This document shows, piece after piece, positions 55,036-64,000 of a stretch of DNA of 64,000 bases. The DNA lies in NCBI RefSeq assembly GCF_014773275.1, contig NZ_JACWMW010000002.1:992001-1056000 (forward strand), read 5' to 3'. Position numbers and translations under genes: made by a program. Position 1 is the stretch's first letter, and the number at the start of each line of letters is the position of its first letter. The notes beneath the pieces are model-generated. The model made no database searches and was not told where the DNA came from. It was given only the letters and a program-made list of their open reading frames with translations. The stretch is from Mucilaginibacter rigui. GTDB taxonomy: Bacteria; Bacteroidota; Bacteroidia; Sphingobacteriales; Sphingobacteriaceae.

Positions 55036-55620
55036 TTAGTTTTTTAAACTCATCTCTTTATTCTGCATCATTTTACGCAGGTTATTAAGTGCGTACCGCA
55101 TACGGCCAAGGGCGGTATTAATGCTTACATCGGTAACATCGGCTATTTCTTTAAAGCTCATATCACCAAAGTGGCGCATAATCAATACCTCTTTTTGCTC
55201 GGATGGCAAAAGTTGTATAAGCGATTTCAAGTCCTTATGTGTTTGTTCGCGTACCAAACGGTCTTCGGCGCTTTCATCGTAATTTCCTAAAACTTCAAAA
55301 ATGTCAAAGTCGTCGCCGTTACTCACCATAGGCGCACGTTTTTCACGGCGGAAATGGTCAATCACCAGGTTATGGCCAATACGGGTTACCCATGGTAAAA
55401 ACTTACCTTCCTCGTTATATTTACCGGCTTTTAGCGTATTAATAACTTTAATAAACGTATCCTGGAAAATATCCTCGGCAAGGGCTTCGTCCTTAACAAG
55501 TAAATAAATAGAAGTGTAAATTTTTGACTGGTACCGCCTGATGAGTTCAACAAGGCCTGCCTCGTCGCCGGCAATGTACAGATGGATTAGATCCTGATCA
55601 CTTTTCAATTGAAAATCCAT
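55036..55620 (-). CDS. ECF-type RNA polymerase sigma factor
   Basis: This 194-residue group 4 sigma factor has region 2 at about residues 25-95, with DIFQDTFIKVI, FLPWVTRIGHNLVIDHFRR. Region 4 spans about 130-185, with LPSEQKEVLIMRHFGDMSFKEIADV and the HTH ending INTALGRMRYAL. No anti-sigma gene is adjacent; the small gene at 54572 lacks a membrane segment. Sigma factors of this kind in Bacteroidota are often standalone house regulators. Confidence 0.94.
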   Translation of the reverse strand: MDFQLKSDQDLIHLYIAGDEAGLVELIRRYQSKIYTSIYLLVKDEALAEDIFQDTFIKVINTLKAGKYNEEGKFLPWVTRIGHNLVIDHFRREKRAPMVSNGDDFDIFEVLGNYDESAEDRLVREQTHKDLKSLIQLLPSEQKEVLIMRHFGDMSFKEIADVTDVSINTALGRMRYALNNLRKMMQNKEMSLKN

Positions 55621-56057
55621 AGAAAGCTACTAATAAACTAAATTAAATTTTTTGTCGTTATTAAAAGTAGAGTTCTATCTATAGCGTTTCTTTTTAGGGT
55701 TAAGAATAATTTTACCCTCAAATATAATAATCTTAAAAAATAAAAACAAATATTTTTTAACCAGGTATGTTGCGTTCGGCCAAATTTCTGTTTGTGTCAG
55801 CATATTGCAAACTCTTTTATTAATAACCCTTTATCCTTTACAATTACTAAAACCGATTTGGATAAGGCTAAAAATTTTAGGATTTTTGCAGCCGGAAAAA
55901 TACATAATATCAATTGTGAATTTTTCCAAACTTATAAATATACTAACGGTTCAAATATCGGGCTTTACCGTTTAGACTGTTTGGTGCCGCCGGGGGTTTA
56001 ACCGGCCATTAAACTTTTAATAGGGCAAGGCAACGAACCATGATCTAACAGCAGCAA
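55621..56057. other. AT-rich gap between ECF sigma and uvrA
   Basis: The only frame of note (55792-56001, 69 codons from a non-ATG start) has no recognisable features and is not annotated as a gene. Several AT-rich runs may hold promoters for both flanking genes, but no full TTTG/TAnnTTTG pair is seen. Confidence 0.4.
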
Positions 56058-58967
56058 ATGATCAAAGAAGCAGAAAAAGATCCGCAGAAAAATATTATCA
56101 TAAAAGGCGCCAGGGTACATAACCTTAAAAATATGGATGTGGCTATCCCCAAAAACAAGCTGGTTGTTATAACGGGCATGTCGGGTTCGGGTAAATCGTC
56201 GCTGGCGTTTGATACCCTGTATGCCGAAGGGCAGCGGCGTTACGTAGAAAGCCTGTCATCATACGCGCGCCAGTTTTTAGGCCGTATGAACAAGCCCGAT
56301 GTTGACTATATAAAAGGGATTGCCCCGGCAATTGCTATTGAGCAAAAAGTTATTACCAGCAACCCGCGATCTACCGTGGGGACATCTACCGAGATATATG
56401 ATTACCTGAAGCTGCTTTTTTCGCGCATAGGTAAAACTATATCGCCGGTATCAGGCGGTATCGTAAAAAAAGATTCGGTTACCGATGTGATCAATTTTAT
56501 TACGGCCCTGCCCGATGAAACACAGGTAACCATACTATGCCCGCTGCACCCGCATAATAACCGCAGTATTAAAGAGGAATTAGCCGTTTTAATGCAAAAA
56601 GGTTTTGTAAGGGTTGAATTTAACGGGCAGGTATCGCGTATCGAATCGTTATTAGAGGATGAAACCATCGACGGTGCATCTATGGCGATGGATGAGGAAG
56701 CCGCCCCTGCTGCAAAAGGTAAAAGCAAAAAGCAAAAAGCAGAAAGCAACTCAACTCCCGAATCATCATTGCCTGCGGTTTCTGTAGTGCGGATTGTTAT
56801 AGACCGTATTACCAAGAACGAGGAGGATGAAACCATCAGCCGCCTGGCCGACTCTATACAAACCGCGTTTTTTGAAGGAAAGGGCGATTGTTACGTACAA
56901 TACCGCGAGCCGGATGCCGGGAAAGAAACCGAGCGTTTCTTCTGCGATCGTTTTGAACTGGATAATATCCGATTTGAAGAGCCTACGGCAAACTTTTTTA
57001 GCTTTAATAACCCTTATGGTGCCTGTAAAAAATGTGAGGGCTATGGCAAGGTAATTGGCATTGACGAGGACCTGGTTATTCCTGATAAAAGTAAAACCGT
57101 TTACGAGGGTGCTATTGCCCCCTGGCGCGGCGAGAAGATGCGCGAGTGGAATGATATGCTGGTGAAAAGCTCATTAAAGTTTGATTTTCCCATCCATCGC
57201 CAATATAACCAGCTTACCGAAGAGCAACAACGCTTGCTTTGGACCGGTAACCAATACTTCCGCGGGTTGGATGCTTTCTTTAAGGAAATGGAGGAGCAAA
57301 CCTATAAGATCCAGTACCGTGTGCTATTATCCCGCTACCGGGGTAAAACTACCTGCCCCGAGTGTAAGGGCAGCAGGTTGCGTAAGGATGCATCGTACGT
57401 AAAAATTGCAGGCAGATCTATCACCGATGTGGTATTGATGCCACTGGATACCGCTCTTGATTTTTTTAGCAACATTCAGTTAAACGAAACGGATGCCAAA
57501 ATTGGCAAACGCCTGCTGCTGGAAATAATAAACAGGCTGGTGTTTTTAAATAACGTAGGGTTAAGCTATTTAACGCTTAACCGATTGTCAAATACTTTAT
57601 CAGGTGGCGAGTCGCAACGTATTAACCTGGCTACTTCTTTGGGGAGCAGTTTGGTAGGATCAATATATGTACTTGATGAGCCAAGCATTGGCCTGCACCC
57701 GCGCGATACCCAGCGTTTAATAACTGTGTTAAGATCATTACGGGATGTGGGCAACACTGTTTTGGTAGTAGAGCACGAAGAGGAAATAATGAAGGCCGCC
57801 GACCATATTATTGATATTGGCCCCGAAGCCGGTACGCATGGCGGTAACCTGATATTTACCGGTACGTACGACCAGATCATAGTTGACGATGACAGCCTTA
57901 CAGGTAAATACCTGAGCGGCCGCGAAGAAATAGCCATCCCAAAAACACGCCGTAAATGGAGCGATTTTATTGAAATTAAAGGCGCGCGCGAAAATAACCT
58001 GAAACATGCCAACGCGAAGTTCCCACTTGGGGTGCTTACCGTAGTAACAGGTGTATCAGGCTCTGGTAAAACAAGTTTGGTTAAACGTATACTGGCGCCT
58101 GCCCTGCAAAAAACACTGGGTAATTACAGCGGCGACCAAAGCGGCGCGTTCGACAGCATAGAGGGTGATTACGCTAAGGTTGAACAGGTAGAGATCGTAG
58201 ATCAGAACCCTATCGGGCGTTCATCGCGCTCAAACCCGGTTACCTATGTAAAAGCCTGGGACGAGATCCGTAACCTGTATGCCGCCCTGCCGGTTGCTAA
58301 GGCTGCGGGCTTAAAACCATCGGCATTCTCTTTTAACGTAGAGGGTGGCCGTTGCGACGTTTGCCAGGGCGAAGGCGAAGTGAAGATTGAGATGCAGTTT
58401 ATGGCCGATATTTTCCTTACCTGCGAGGCTTGTAACGGCAAACGCTTTAAGCAACACATCCTTGATGTTACGTACAATGAAAAGAATGTATCCGAAGTTT
58501 TAGAAATGACCATTGACGAAGGGCTTGAGTTCTTCGCTAAAGAGCCAAAGATCATTGCTAAAATAAAACCGCTGGTTGATGTTGGTTTAGGTTATGTGCA
58601 GTTAGGGCAATCATCAAACACCTTATCGGGCGGCGAGGCGCAGCGTATTAAGCTGGCGTCCTTCCTGGTAAAGGGTAACAATACCCATAAAACATTATTT
58701 ATTTTTGATGAGCCTACTACAGGTTTGCACTTTGCAGATATCAAGAAGCTGTTAAAATCATTCGATGCGTTGTTGGAGCATGGTAACACCATTATTGTAA
58801 TTGAACATAATATGGATGTTATTAAATGCGCCGACTGGGTAATAGACATTGGCCCCGAAGGTGGCGACCGCGGCGGTAATGTTGTATTTGAAGGCACCCC
58901 CGAAAACCTGATCAAAGTAGAAGACAGCTATACCGGCAAGTTTTTAAAGGAGCGGTTTACCCCCTAA
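56058..58967 (+). CDS. uvrA: Excinuclease ABC subunit A
   Basis: This 969-residue DNA-damage recognition ATPase of nucleotide excision repair has two ABC modules with Walker A motifs [12 protein letters not shown] and [11 protein letters not shown], and signature sequences LSGGESQR and LSGGEAQR. Zinc motifs include [17 protein letters not shown] and [10 protein letters not shown] with [10 protein letters not shown] low-complexity insertion (about residues 211-240, rich in Ala, Lys and Ser) lies in the UvrB-binding region and is probably strain-specific. A terminator follows. Confidence 0.98.
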   Translation: MIKEAEKDPQKNIIIKGARVHNLKNMDVAIPKNKLVVITGMSGSGKSSLAFDTLYAEGQRRYVESLSSYARQFLGRMNKPDVDYIKGIAPAIAIEQKVITSNPRSTVGTSTEIYDYLKLLFSRIGKTISPVSGGIVKKDSVTDVINFITALPDETQVTILCPLHPHNNRSIKEELAVLMQKGFVRVEFNGQVSRIESLLEDETIDGASMAMDEEAAPAAKGKSKKQKAESNSTPESSLPAVSVVRIVIDRITKNEEDETISRLADSIQTAFFEGKGDCYVQYREPDAGKETERFFCDRFELDNIRFEEPTANFFSFNNPYGACKKCEGYGKVIGIDEDLVIPDKSKTVYEGAIAPWRGEKMREWNDMLVKSSLKFDFPIHRQYNQLTEEQQRLLWTGNQYFRGLDAFFKEMEEQTYKIQYRVLLSRYRGKTTCPECKGSRLRKDASYVKIAGRSITDVVLMPLDTALDFFSNIQLNETDAKIGKRLLLEIINRLVFLNNVGLSYLTLNRLSNTLSGGESQRINLATSLGSSLVGSIYVLDEPSIGLHPRDTQRLITVLRSLRDVGNTVLVVEHEEEIMKAADHIIDIGPEAGTHGGNLIFTGTYDQIIVDDDSLTGKYLSGREEIAIPKTRRKWSDFIEIKGARENNLKHANAKFPLGVLTVVTGVSGSGKTSLVKRILAPALQKTLGNYSGDQSGAFDSIEGDYAKVEQVEIVDQNPIGRSSRSNPVTYVKAWDEIRNLYAALPVAKAAGLKPSAFSFNVEGGRCDVCQGEGEVKIEMQFMADIFLTCEACNGKRFKQHILDVTYNEKNVSEVLEMTIDEGLEFFAKEPKIIAKIKPLVDVGLGYVQLGQSSNTLSGGEAQRIKLASFLVKGNNTHKTLFIFDEPTTGLHFADIKKLLKSFDALLEHGNTIIVIEHNMDVIKCADWVIDIGPEGGDRGGNVVFEGTPENLIKVEDSYTGKFLKERFTP

Positions 58968-58992
58968 ACACCTGAAGGGGAAACAGAATTTG

Positions 58993-59020
58993 AAAGGCGG
59001 TGAATTATCATCGCCTTTTT
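58993..59020 (+). terminator. Terminator of uvrA
   Basis: AAAGGCG-N12-CGCCTTT is followed by TT and AT-rich sequence. It ends right at the stop codon of the convergent gene. Confidence 0.75.
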
Positions 59021-59835
59021 TAATCTCCGCCACCGCCACAACCGCTACAGCCGGAACTTGAACAACCCGAGCAGCCGCTGCCGCAACCACTATCTCCACC
59101 ACCGTAATGCCCGCCATGCTGGCCGCCATGATGTGAATTGCAACCGCTTCCGGCTGTGCTGCAACCACCACCGGTTCTATCATCATCATTATTTTTCCAC
59201 CTGTCAGGGTCCGATTCCCACTTGTACACAGCAATAATAATTACTGTAATTATACCAAGCATTAATATTGCTGATAGTATGGTGTCTGAAGCTTGTATGA
59301 AAATTGTAGAAGCAATAAACAGCATTAACAAAACCAAACTATAAACAGAAAACCGGGGTTTTTTAACCATCCAGTACCTGCCGGTATTTACGCGTTGAAA
59401 GTTGATGTCACTAAAGCGGGTATGGTTATCATGCCAGATATCTGATGGGGGCTGCTGCCCGAATTTTTCGGCATATAATTTTTGCGAGCCCGTATAAAAG
59501 CCATCAAACTTAGCGGCTTCCTGCTCGCCGCCTTTGGTTGGGTTATGGTGGATCTCACGGTTTAAGGTGTTCTTACAAAGGTCTGTCCAGTACGATCGGG
59601 TGAAAGTTAAATGCAGGTGCCATGCCTGGTCTACCGGGTCAGACGGGGTTACACCTTGTTGGGATACACAGCAAAGAAATATAAATTTCTTATACTCTTC
59701 CACAACCCGTTTAGCATAGCTTTTGGTCCAGCCATTCTCGCGGGCCAGCCTGTCCGAAAATTTAAAAGCGGATCCGGGTTCATCCAGTTCAAAGGCATGG
59801 ATTTTTTGCCAAAGCTTTTGTTCGTTCAATTCCAT
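59020..59835 (-). CDS. GRDP-like membrane protein with Cys/His/Gly tail
   Basis: This 271-residue protein (start ATG 59835, MELNEQKLW; the frame is open to 59907) begins with a soluble domain. Its DPVDQAWHLHLTFTRSYW resembles the glycine-rich-domain-protein (GRDP-like) family. Two membrane segments follow at about residues 168-205. The C-terminal 50 residues are an extreme run of Gly, Ser, Cys and His (for example GCGSGCSGCSSSGCSGCGGG). This tail could bind metal. No function is established; related Bacteroidota proteins share the domain-plus-glycine-tail layout (TIGR04222-like). Confidence 0.7.
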   Translation of the reverse strand: MELNEQKLWQKIHAFELDEPGSAFKFSDRLARENGWTKSYAKRVVEEYKKFIFLCCVSQQGVTPSDPVDQAWHLHLTFTRSYWTDLCKNTLNREIHHNPTKGGEQEAAKFDGFYTGSQKLYAEKFGQQPPSDIWHDNHTRFSDINFQRVNTGRYWMVKKPRFSVYSLVLLMLFIASTIFIQASDTILSAILMLGIITVIIIAVYKWESDPDRWKNNDDDRTGGGCSTAGSGCNSHHGGQHGGHYGGGDSGCGSGCSGCSSSGCSGCGGGGD

Positions 59836-59957
59836 GATTGGGTTTAAGCTGAGATATTTATTTAACTGAATTTGATATCGTTGACAAATAACCAAAACAA
59901 TACTCAAATTTTGTTGCTTTAAATTAGTGTATTTTTCACTAATCAGCTTTTTAATAT

Positions 59958-61145
59958 ATGCAGAATGAAGATACGATCATACAGGCGTTCCGAAGATCAG
60001 ATTTCCAAACAGCAAAACAATTGCTTGATAACGGGGAGTCGCTGCCCAAAACGATAGAAAAATTCGCTCTAAGCGATGCCATAAGGCAAATTGTTAACGC
60101 CCGGCGTTTTGAATACCTGGACCTGTTGATTGATAAAGGCTTAATAGAATTGGATATTTATGAGTACGATCGTTTTGACGGGACCATCATAGATCAGCTT
60201 TTTACCTCATTAAAAGATGAAGGAGCAGATCTGGAATGGTTTAAAGGCTTTTTATCAAAATTAACCAGTAAAAATGATGAGGTAAATAACCAAACGCTTT
60301 TGGGGTACGCCTTTGAAAAAGGCGCGAATCCCCCAATTATAAAAGCCCTTATTGACGCCGGTTGCGATACCTCATATAAGAACAACGCCGAAGAAAACTT
60401 TATAATGCGGGTTGTAAACACCTACACACCCGATACAGAAAAAAGCCTGGCCTATGTTGATCTGTTGATTGCCGAAGGCCTTGATGTTAATGCCCCCAAT
60501 ATTGTAAAGAAAACGCCTTTAATGGCTGCAGTGCAAAACACTAAAAAGCATTTTTTAGATGTGCTTTTAAACAACGGCGCCGAACCAAACCACGCTGATA
60601 ATGAAGGTAAAACAGCTTTTTTTAATGCCGTGGTCGATCAGCAAAGTTATGCGGTTTATGATAAGCTTGCATCGTATGAAATGCCCGATTTTGACCTTCG
60701 CGATAAAAATGGGGAAACCTTGCTGACAGCTTATTTAAGGATGATTTACAACGAATCGGGCGATAACCTGAAACTACTTGAGCGCCTGATAGATGACGGT
60801 GCCGACATCAGGCAAACAGCACCATACTACGGGGGTGATAAATCGGTGATTGATTGGGTAGCCGAAAAAAGTTCAGGCGTATTGGAAATGGTGCTATCGA
60901 AAAATATAATAGATGTTAACGAGGCCGATAATAAAGGCAATACCATACTGCATAAGGTTTGTGCGATCAACGTAAATTACGAACAGGATAAGGCAAGGGA
61001 GATCTACAAAAAAGTTAAATTACTGCTTGCCGCCGGAGCCGATACCAAACTGTTGAACGACCAGGATAAAACAGCTGCCGACTTAGCCGGCGATGATAAC
61101 CTGAAAGCAAAAACGGTTGAATTATTATTAACACACCAAGCCTAA
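59958..61145 (+). CDS. Ankyrin-repeat protein 1
   Basis: This 395-residue soluble protein is built from ankyrin repeats, of which about six are clear. Examples: TPLMAAVQNTKKHFLDVLLN, NGAEPNHADNEGKTAF, and DVNEADNKGNTILHKVCAIN. The N-terminal third is degenerate. There is no signal peptide. It is followed by a second ankyrin gene after 11 bases in the same direction, so the two are co-transcribed. Ankyrin repeats mediate protein binding; the partner is unknown. Confidence 0.88.
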   Translation: MQNEDTIIQAFRRSDFQTAKQLLDNGESLPKTIEKFALSDAIRQIVNARRFEYLDLLIDKGLIELDIYEYDRFDGTIIDQLFTSLKDEGADLEWFKGFLSKLTSKNDEVNNQTLLGYAFEKGANPPIIKALIDAGCDTSYKNNAEENFIMRVVNTYTPDTEKSLAYVDLLIAEGLDVNAPNIVKKTPLMAAVQNTKKHFLDVLLNNGAEPNHADNEGKTAFFNAVVDQQSYAVYDKLASYEMPDFDLRDKNGETLLTAYLRMIYNESGDNLKLLERLIDDGADIRQTAPYYGGDKSVIDWVAEKSSGVLEMVLSKNIIDVNEADNKGNTILHKVCAINVNYEQDKAREIYKKVKLLLAAGADTKLLNDQDKTAADLAGDDNLKAKTVELLLTHQA

Positions 61146-61156
61146 ATAATTAATAC

Positions 61157-62503
61157 ATGTCAATGTCTTTTATTGTTGCCTGCGAAAATGGTAACCGGAA
61201 AATAGCAGAACTGTTACTTGCAAACCATGAAGCGGATGTAAAATATACCGACGAAAGAGGCCGCACCGCTTTGCATTATGCAGCCCATAGAGGATATCTG
61301 GATCTGGTAAAGCAACTTGTTGAAGCGGGTGCCACTATCGATTATGAGGACCAGCGTGGCGAAACCCCGTTTTATTTCGCCTTACTACAAAAGCAAAAGC
61401 AAACCGCGTTGTACCTGCTGGAGCAAGGGGCTAAGACCGATATTAATGATTTTGCAGGGAATAGCTTGTTGCATTTAGTTGCAGTTTCGGGCCAGTTTGA
61501 AATGCTGCAAAAGCTAATAGAAAAAGGCCTGGATGTAAATGCAGTTAATAACGAGGCAGAAACGCCCTTATTGATAGCTTCTGCCTATAAAAATAAGCAA
61601 GCAGTTGAAGAGCTGCTGAAACATGGGGCTAATATAGAAGCATCTACCAAAGCAGGCGATACGGCTCTTATTTTGGCCATACGCAACAACAGCCTGCCTG
61701 TTATTGAAACCCTGCTAAAAGCAGGCGCCGATGTAAACCATGCAAATGACCGTGGCGAAACCGCCTTATTAATAGCTGCAATAGCCGGCAGCCGGGTCAT
61801 TACCAAATTACTGATTGACCATAATGCCGATGTAACCACGGTTTCTAAAGAGGGGGTGTCGCCAATATGGTATGCCTGTGCCCATAACCAAAAAGAAATG
61901 GTAGCCATGTTTTTAGATAATGGTTTGGATGTTAACTACAGTAAACCGGGCACCAACGGCGATGATATGGGCTCGTACCTGGATTGGCTTGAATCTACTA
62001 ACGGAGGGGCTGCTTCTGACAACGGGTACAACCTGTCGGGCAAGCAATACGGCGGCGAAACTTTATTGCATGTGGCGGCTAAGAACGGGCACCTGGCCAT
62101 GATCAGGATGCTGTTGGAGAAAGGCGCTGATGTTAATAAGCAGGATGAATCCGGCAACACAGCGCTGCATTATGCCGCATCAAACGGTAAAAAGGACATT
62201 GTGACCGAACTGCTGCAAAAAGGGGCAGATGCAAACATTGTAAACGTAAAAGACCAGCGGGCCATTGATTATGCCAACGTAAAAGGGTTTAACGAAATAA
62301 CGGCGCTTTTATTAAAATACGGCCCACAAGCAACGCAGCCAGCACAAATTACTGATGCTGCTGCAGAAACACCTCCGGATGCTCCTGCAGGTGGTATGGC
62401 ATCCAAAAAACAAGCTTTGCTGGATATTAAAGAGTTGCTGGATGCCGGGATATTATCGCAGGATGAGTTTGATGCCGAAAAGAAAAAGATATTGGGTAAT
62501 TAG
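61157..62503 (+). CDS. Ankyrin-repeat protein 2 with C-terminal SHOCT domain
   Basis: This 448-residue soluble protein has about ten canonical ankyrin repeats (GRTALHYAAHRGYLDLVKQL, GETPFYFALLQ, GNTALHYAASNGKKDIV). An irregular loop lies at about residues 275-300 (NGGAASDNGYNLSGKQ). The last 32 residues form a SHOCT motif (LLDIKELLDAGILSQDEFD), which often links oligomers to other domains. It follows ankyrin protein 1 by 11 bases. A role as a scaffold is inference. Confidence 0.9.
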   Translation: MSMSFIVACENGNRKIAELLLANHEADVKYTDERGRTALHYAAHRGYLDLVKQLVEAGATIDYEDQRGETPFYFALLQKQKQTALYLLEQGAKTDINDFAGNSLLHLVAVSGQFEMLQKLIEKGLDVNAVNNEAETPLLIASAYKNKQAVEELLKHGANIEASTKAGDTALILAIRNNSLPVIETLLKAGADVNHANDRGETALLIAAIAGSRVITKLLIDHNADVTTVSKEGVSPIWYACAHNQKEMVAMFLDNGLDVNYSKPGTNGDDMGSYLDWLESTNGGAASDNGYNLSGKQYGGETLLHVAAKNGHLAMIRMLLEKGADVNKQDESGNTALHYAASNGKKDIVTELLQKGADANIVNVKDQRAIDYANVKGFNEITALLLKYGPQATQPAQITDAAAETPPDAPAGGMASKKQALLDIKELLDAGILSQDEFDAEKKKILGN

Positions 62504-62556
62504 TTAGGTTCAACACCTTGCGTTCGTCGAAGACGAGTGCAAGGTGAATAGTAGCT

Positions 62557-63111
62557 TCAACGTAAGTGAATGCGTTTTAAACTCTCCAATAACCTTTTTG
62601 CCCTGAAATAATTATATAATCCGGAAAAAGGAAGCGGGCCATCTCCTCTGCCTAAACTTGATATATTAAGATATATATCATTATCGTTAAATATGCAAGT
62701 AATTAATATGCTAAGCCCTGCAAATTTGGGTTCACGATAATAGGCTACAAGATTATCCAGCTCAACCGTTTTATTTAGACGTTTAAACTTTTTGGTTATT
62801 AAGTTATGTAACTCTACTTTATTGTTTGCGGCGTAACCGCCTCTAACCTTGACTAACGCATTTGAAAAATAGATGTTTGTAAAAAGCCACAAGGCAATAA
62901 CGATCAATATTGTATAAGTAAGAAATAAAGAAATGTTTTGAGATAAACTATCAGTTGCAATTTTTAAAAAAATGTAACATACAAAAAGTGAAAATCCAAC
63001 TGCAAGCAATAAAAACAAATAATCGAAGACATAACTGAAAGTAATTTTATATGCAAGCCTTTGTCTTTGGATGCTTTTAACAATATTAAGCGGGTAGAGG
63101 GTATTGGGCAC
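62557..63111 (-). CDS. Membrane protein of unknown function
   Basis: This 184-residue protein has two membrane segments (about residues 28-50 and 60-82, YDYLF-adjacent and TYTILIVIALWLFTNIYF) and a soluble C-terminal half with basic residues (KKFKRLNKTVELDN). It starts at ATG 63111 and ends KRIHLR. No family is recognised. It reads towards the ankyrin genes, with no other partner nearby. Confidence 0.7.
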   Translation of the reverse strand: MPNTLYPLNIVKSIQRQRLAYKITFSYVFDYLFLLLAVGFSLFVCYIFLKIATDSLSQNISLFLTYTILIVIALWLFTNIYFSNALVKVRGGYAANNKVELHNLITKKFKRLNKTVELDNLVAYYREPKFAGLSILITCIFNDNDIYLNISSLGRGDGPLPFSGLYNYFRAKRLLESLKRIHLR

Positions 63112-63172
63112 GAGTTTAAATATGAATAACTATATCAGTTATATAAAGATGCGTGAAATTTACTTCAAAAAA

Positions 63173-63196
63173 AAGCCTCCCCAATCGGGAAGGCTT
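63173..63196 (-). terminator. Terminator of the aconitase gene
   Basis: AAGCCTcCCC-AATC-GGGaAGGCTT has one mismatch. On the minus strand a run of T follows the stem. It lies 31 bases past the aconitase stop codon. Confidence 0.75.
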
Positions 63197-63226
63197 AATC
63201 TAAAATCGTACTTCTAAAATCTAAAA

Positions 63227-64000
63227 TTAAGAAGCCATTTGCCTGCGGATGATGTTCAACGCGCCGCCTGCTTTAAACCACTCTATTTGCTGTGCATTGT
63301 AGGTGTGGTTTACCGGGAAGCTTTCTGTTGTACCATTTGCATGGTGCAATACTACGGTTAACTGTTTGCCCGGGGCAAAAGTGGTTAAGCCGGTAATATC
63401 AATAACATCGTCCTCTTGTATTTTCTCGTAATCGTTCACGTCTGCAAAGGTAATACCCAGCATACCTTGTTTTTTAAGGTTGGTTTCGTGGATACGGGCA
63501 AATGATTTTACCAGTATGGCACGTACACCTAAGTGGCGTGGTTCCATCGCAGCGTGCTCGCGTGATGAGCCTTCGCCATAGTTCTCGTCGCCAACAACAA
63601 TAGTACCTATACCGGCAGCTTTGTAATCGCGCTGTGTGGCAGGTACCGGGCCGTATTCGCCGGTCAGTTCGTTCTTAACGCTGTCTGCAGTGTTGTTAAA
63701 GTAGTTGATGGCACCGATCAGCATATTGTTTGATATGTTATCCAGGTGACCGCGGAACTTCAACCATGGGCCGGCCATTGAGATATGGTCGGTAGTACAT
63801 TTACCGCGTGCTTTGATCAATAATCTTAAGCCGGTAATGTCTGTGCCCTCCCATGGGGTAAACGGCTCCAGTAATTGTAAACGCGATGATGTTGGGCTCA
63901 CAATAACCTCAACACGGCTGCCATCTTCGGCAGGCGCCTGGTAGCCGGCATCTTCAACCGCATAACCTTTTATCGGCATTTCAATACCTTCGGGCTCATC
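63227..64000 (-). CDS. Aconitate hydratase, C-terminal part
   Basis: This is the C-terminal swivel domain and linker of aconitase (citrate to isocitrate in the TCA cycle), cut by the window end. The reading frame stays open to base 64000 (DEPEGIE before MPIKGYAV), so the start lies outside. Visible motifs: [33 protein letters not shown] with the active-site serine and arginine, and the closing INIIRRQ-like end. The sequence resembles the mitochondrial-type AcnA/ACO2 branch. The 4Fe-4S cysteines would lie in the missing part. Confidence 0.95.
   Translation of the reverse strand, partial: DEPEGIEMPIKGYAVEDAGYQAPAEDGSRVEVIVSPTSSRLQLLEPFTPWEGTDITGLRLLIKARGKCTTDHISMAGPWLKFRGHLDNISNNMLIGAINYFNNTADSVKNELTGEYGPVPATQRDYKAAGIGTIVVGDENYGEGSSREHAAMEPRHLGVRAILVKSFARIHETNLKKQGMLGITFADVNDYEKIQEDDVIDITGLTTFAPGKQLTVVLHHANGTTESFPVNHTYNAQQIEWFKAGGALNIIRRQMAS

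Noticed and set aside
55792..56001. 69-codon frame before uvrA
   Set aside because: Non-ATG start, no recognisable features, and it sits in an AT-rich gap where chance frames are common.

Overview
The window looks like a Bacteroidota chromosome, most likely Sphingobacteriaceae and Mucilaginibacter-like. Reasons: -7 boxes of the TAnnTTTG type, few Shine-Dalgarno sites, a RibBA fusion, a Bacteroidota-type TamB and SRPBCC protein, double-glycine leader peptides, and the style of the lipoproteins. No rRNA, insertion sequence or CRISPR array was seen.

A tRNA-Met(CAT) gene at 36.2 kb divides the window. Left of it (1-36.2 kb) is accessory DNA that ends in a large serine recombinase whose stop codon lies inside the tRNA gene. 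This arrangement suggests an integrated element or genomic island; the far end is not visible. From left to right this part holds: two paralogous TPR histidine kinases; a GAF-type sigma-54 activator; two orphan small genes; a second sigma-54 activator with a receiver domain; a tripartite RND efflux operon; a TetR repressor with three copies of its probable operator; an SDR/MFS pair; two Old Yellow Enzymes; a MocR-type regulator; a kinase-like/outer-membrane-barrel fusion; a quinone-oxidoreductase-like enzyme; and several small enzymes. Sigma-54-like -24/-12 sites lie before the RND operon and before three small orphan genes, so the region may be one regulated stress/efflux regulon.

Right of the tRNA is mostly core genome: an SRPBCC protein, an LptF/G permease, RibBA, TamB, TsaD, RecA, endonuclease III, an FtsX-type permease, an ECF sigma factor, UvrA and aconitase (cut by the window end). 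Accessory pieces are mixed in: a TIG/BNR lipoprotein, a Cys/His/Gly-tailed membrane protein, a pair of ankyrin proteins, and a two-gene unit at 47.9-49.8 kb.

That two-gene unit is the best candidate for an undescribed system. A 71-residue peptide with a clear double-glycine leader and a four-cysteine core follows, 44 bases downstream, a 549-residue glycosyltransferase-like protein with a DGD motif. No exporter or protease gene sits beside them.
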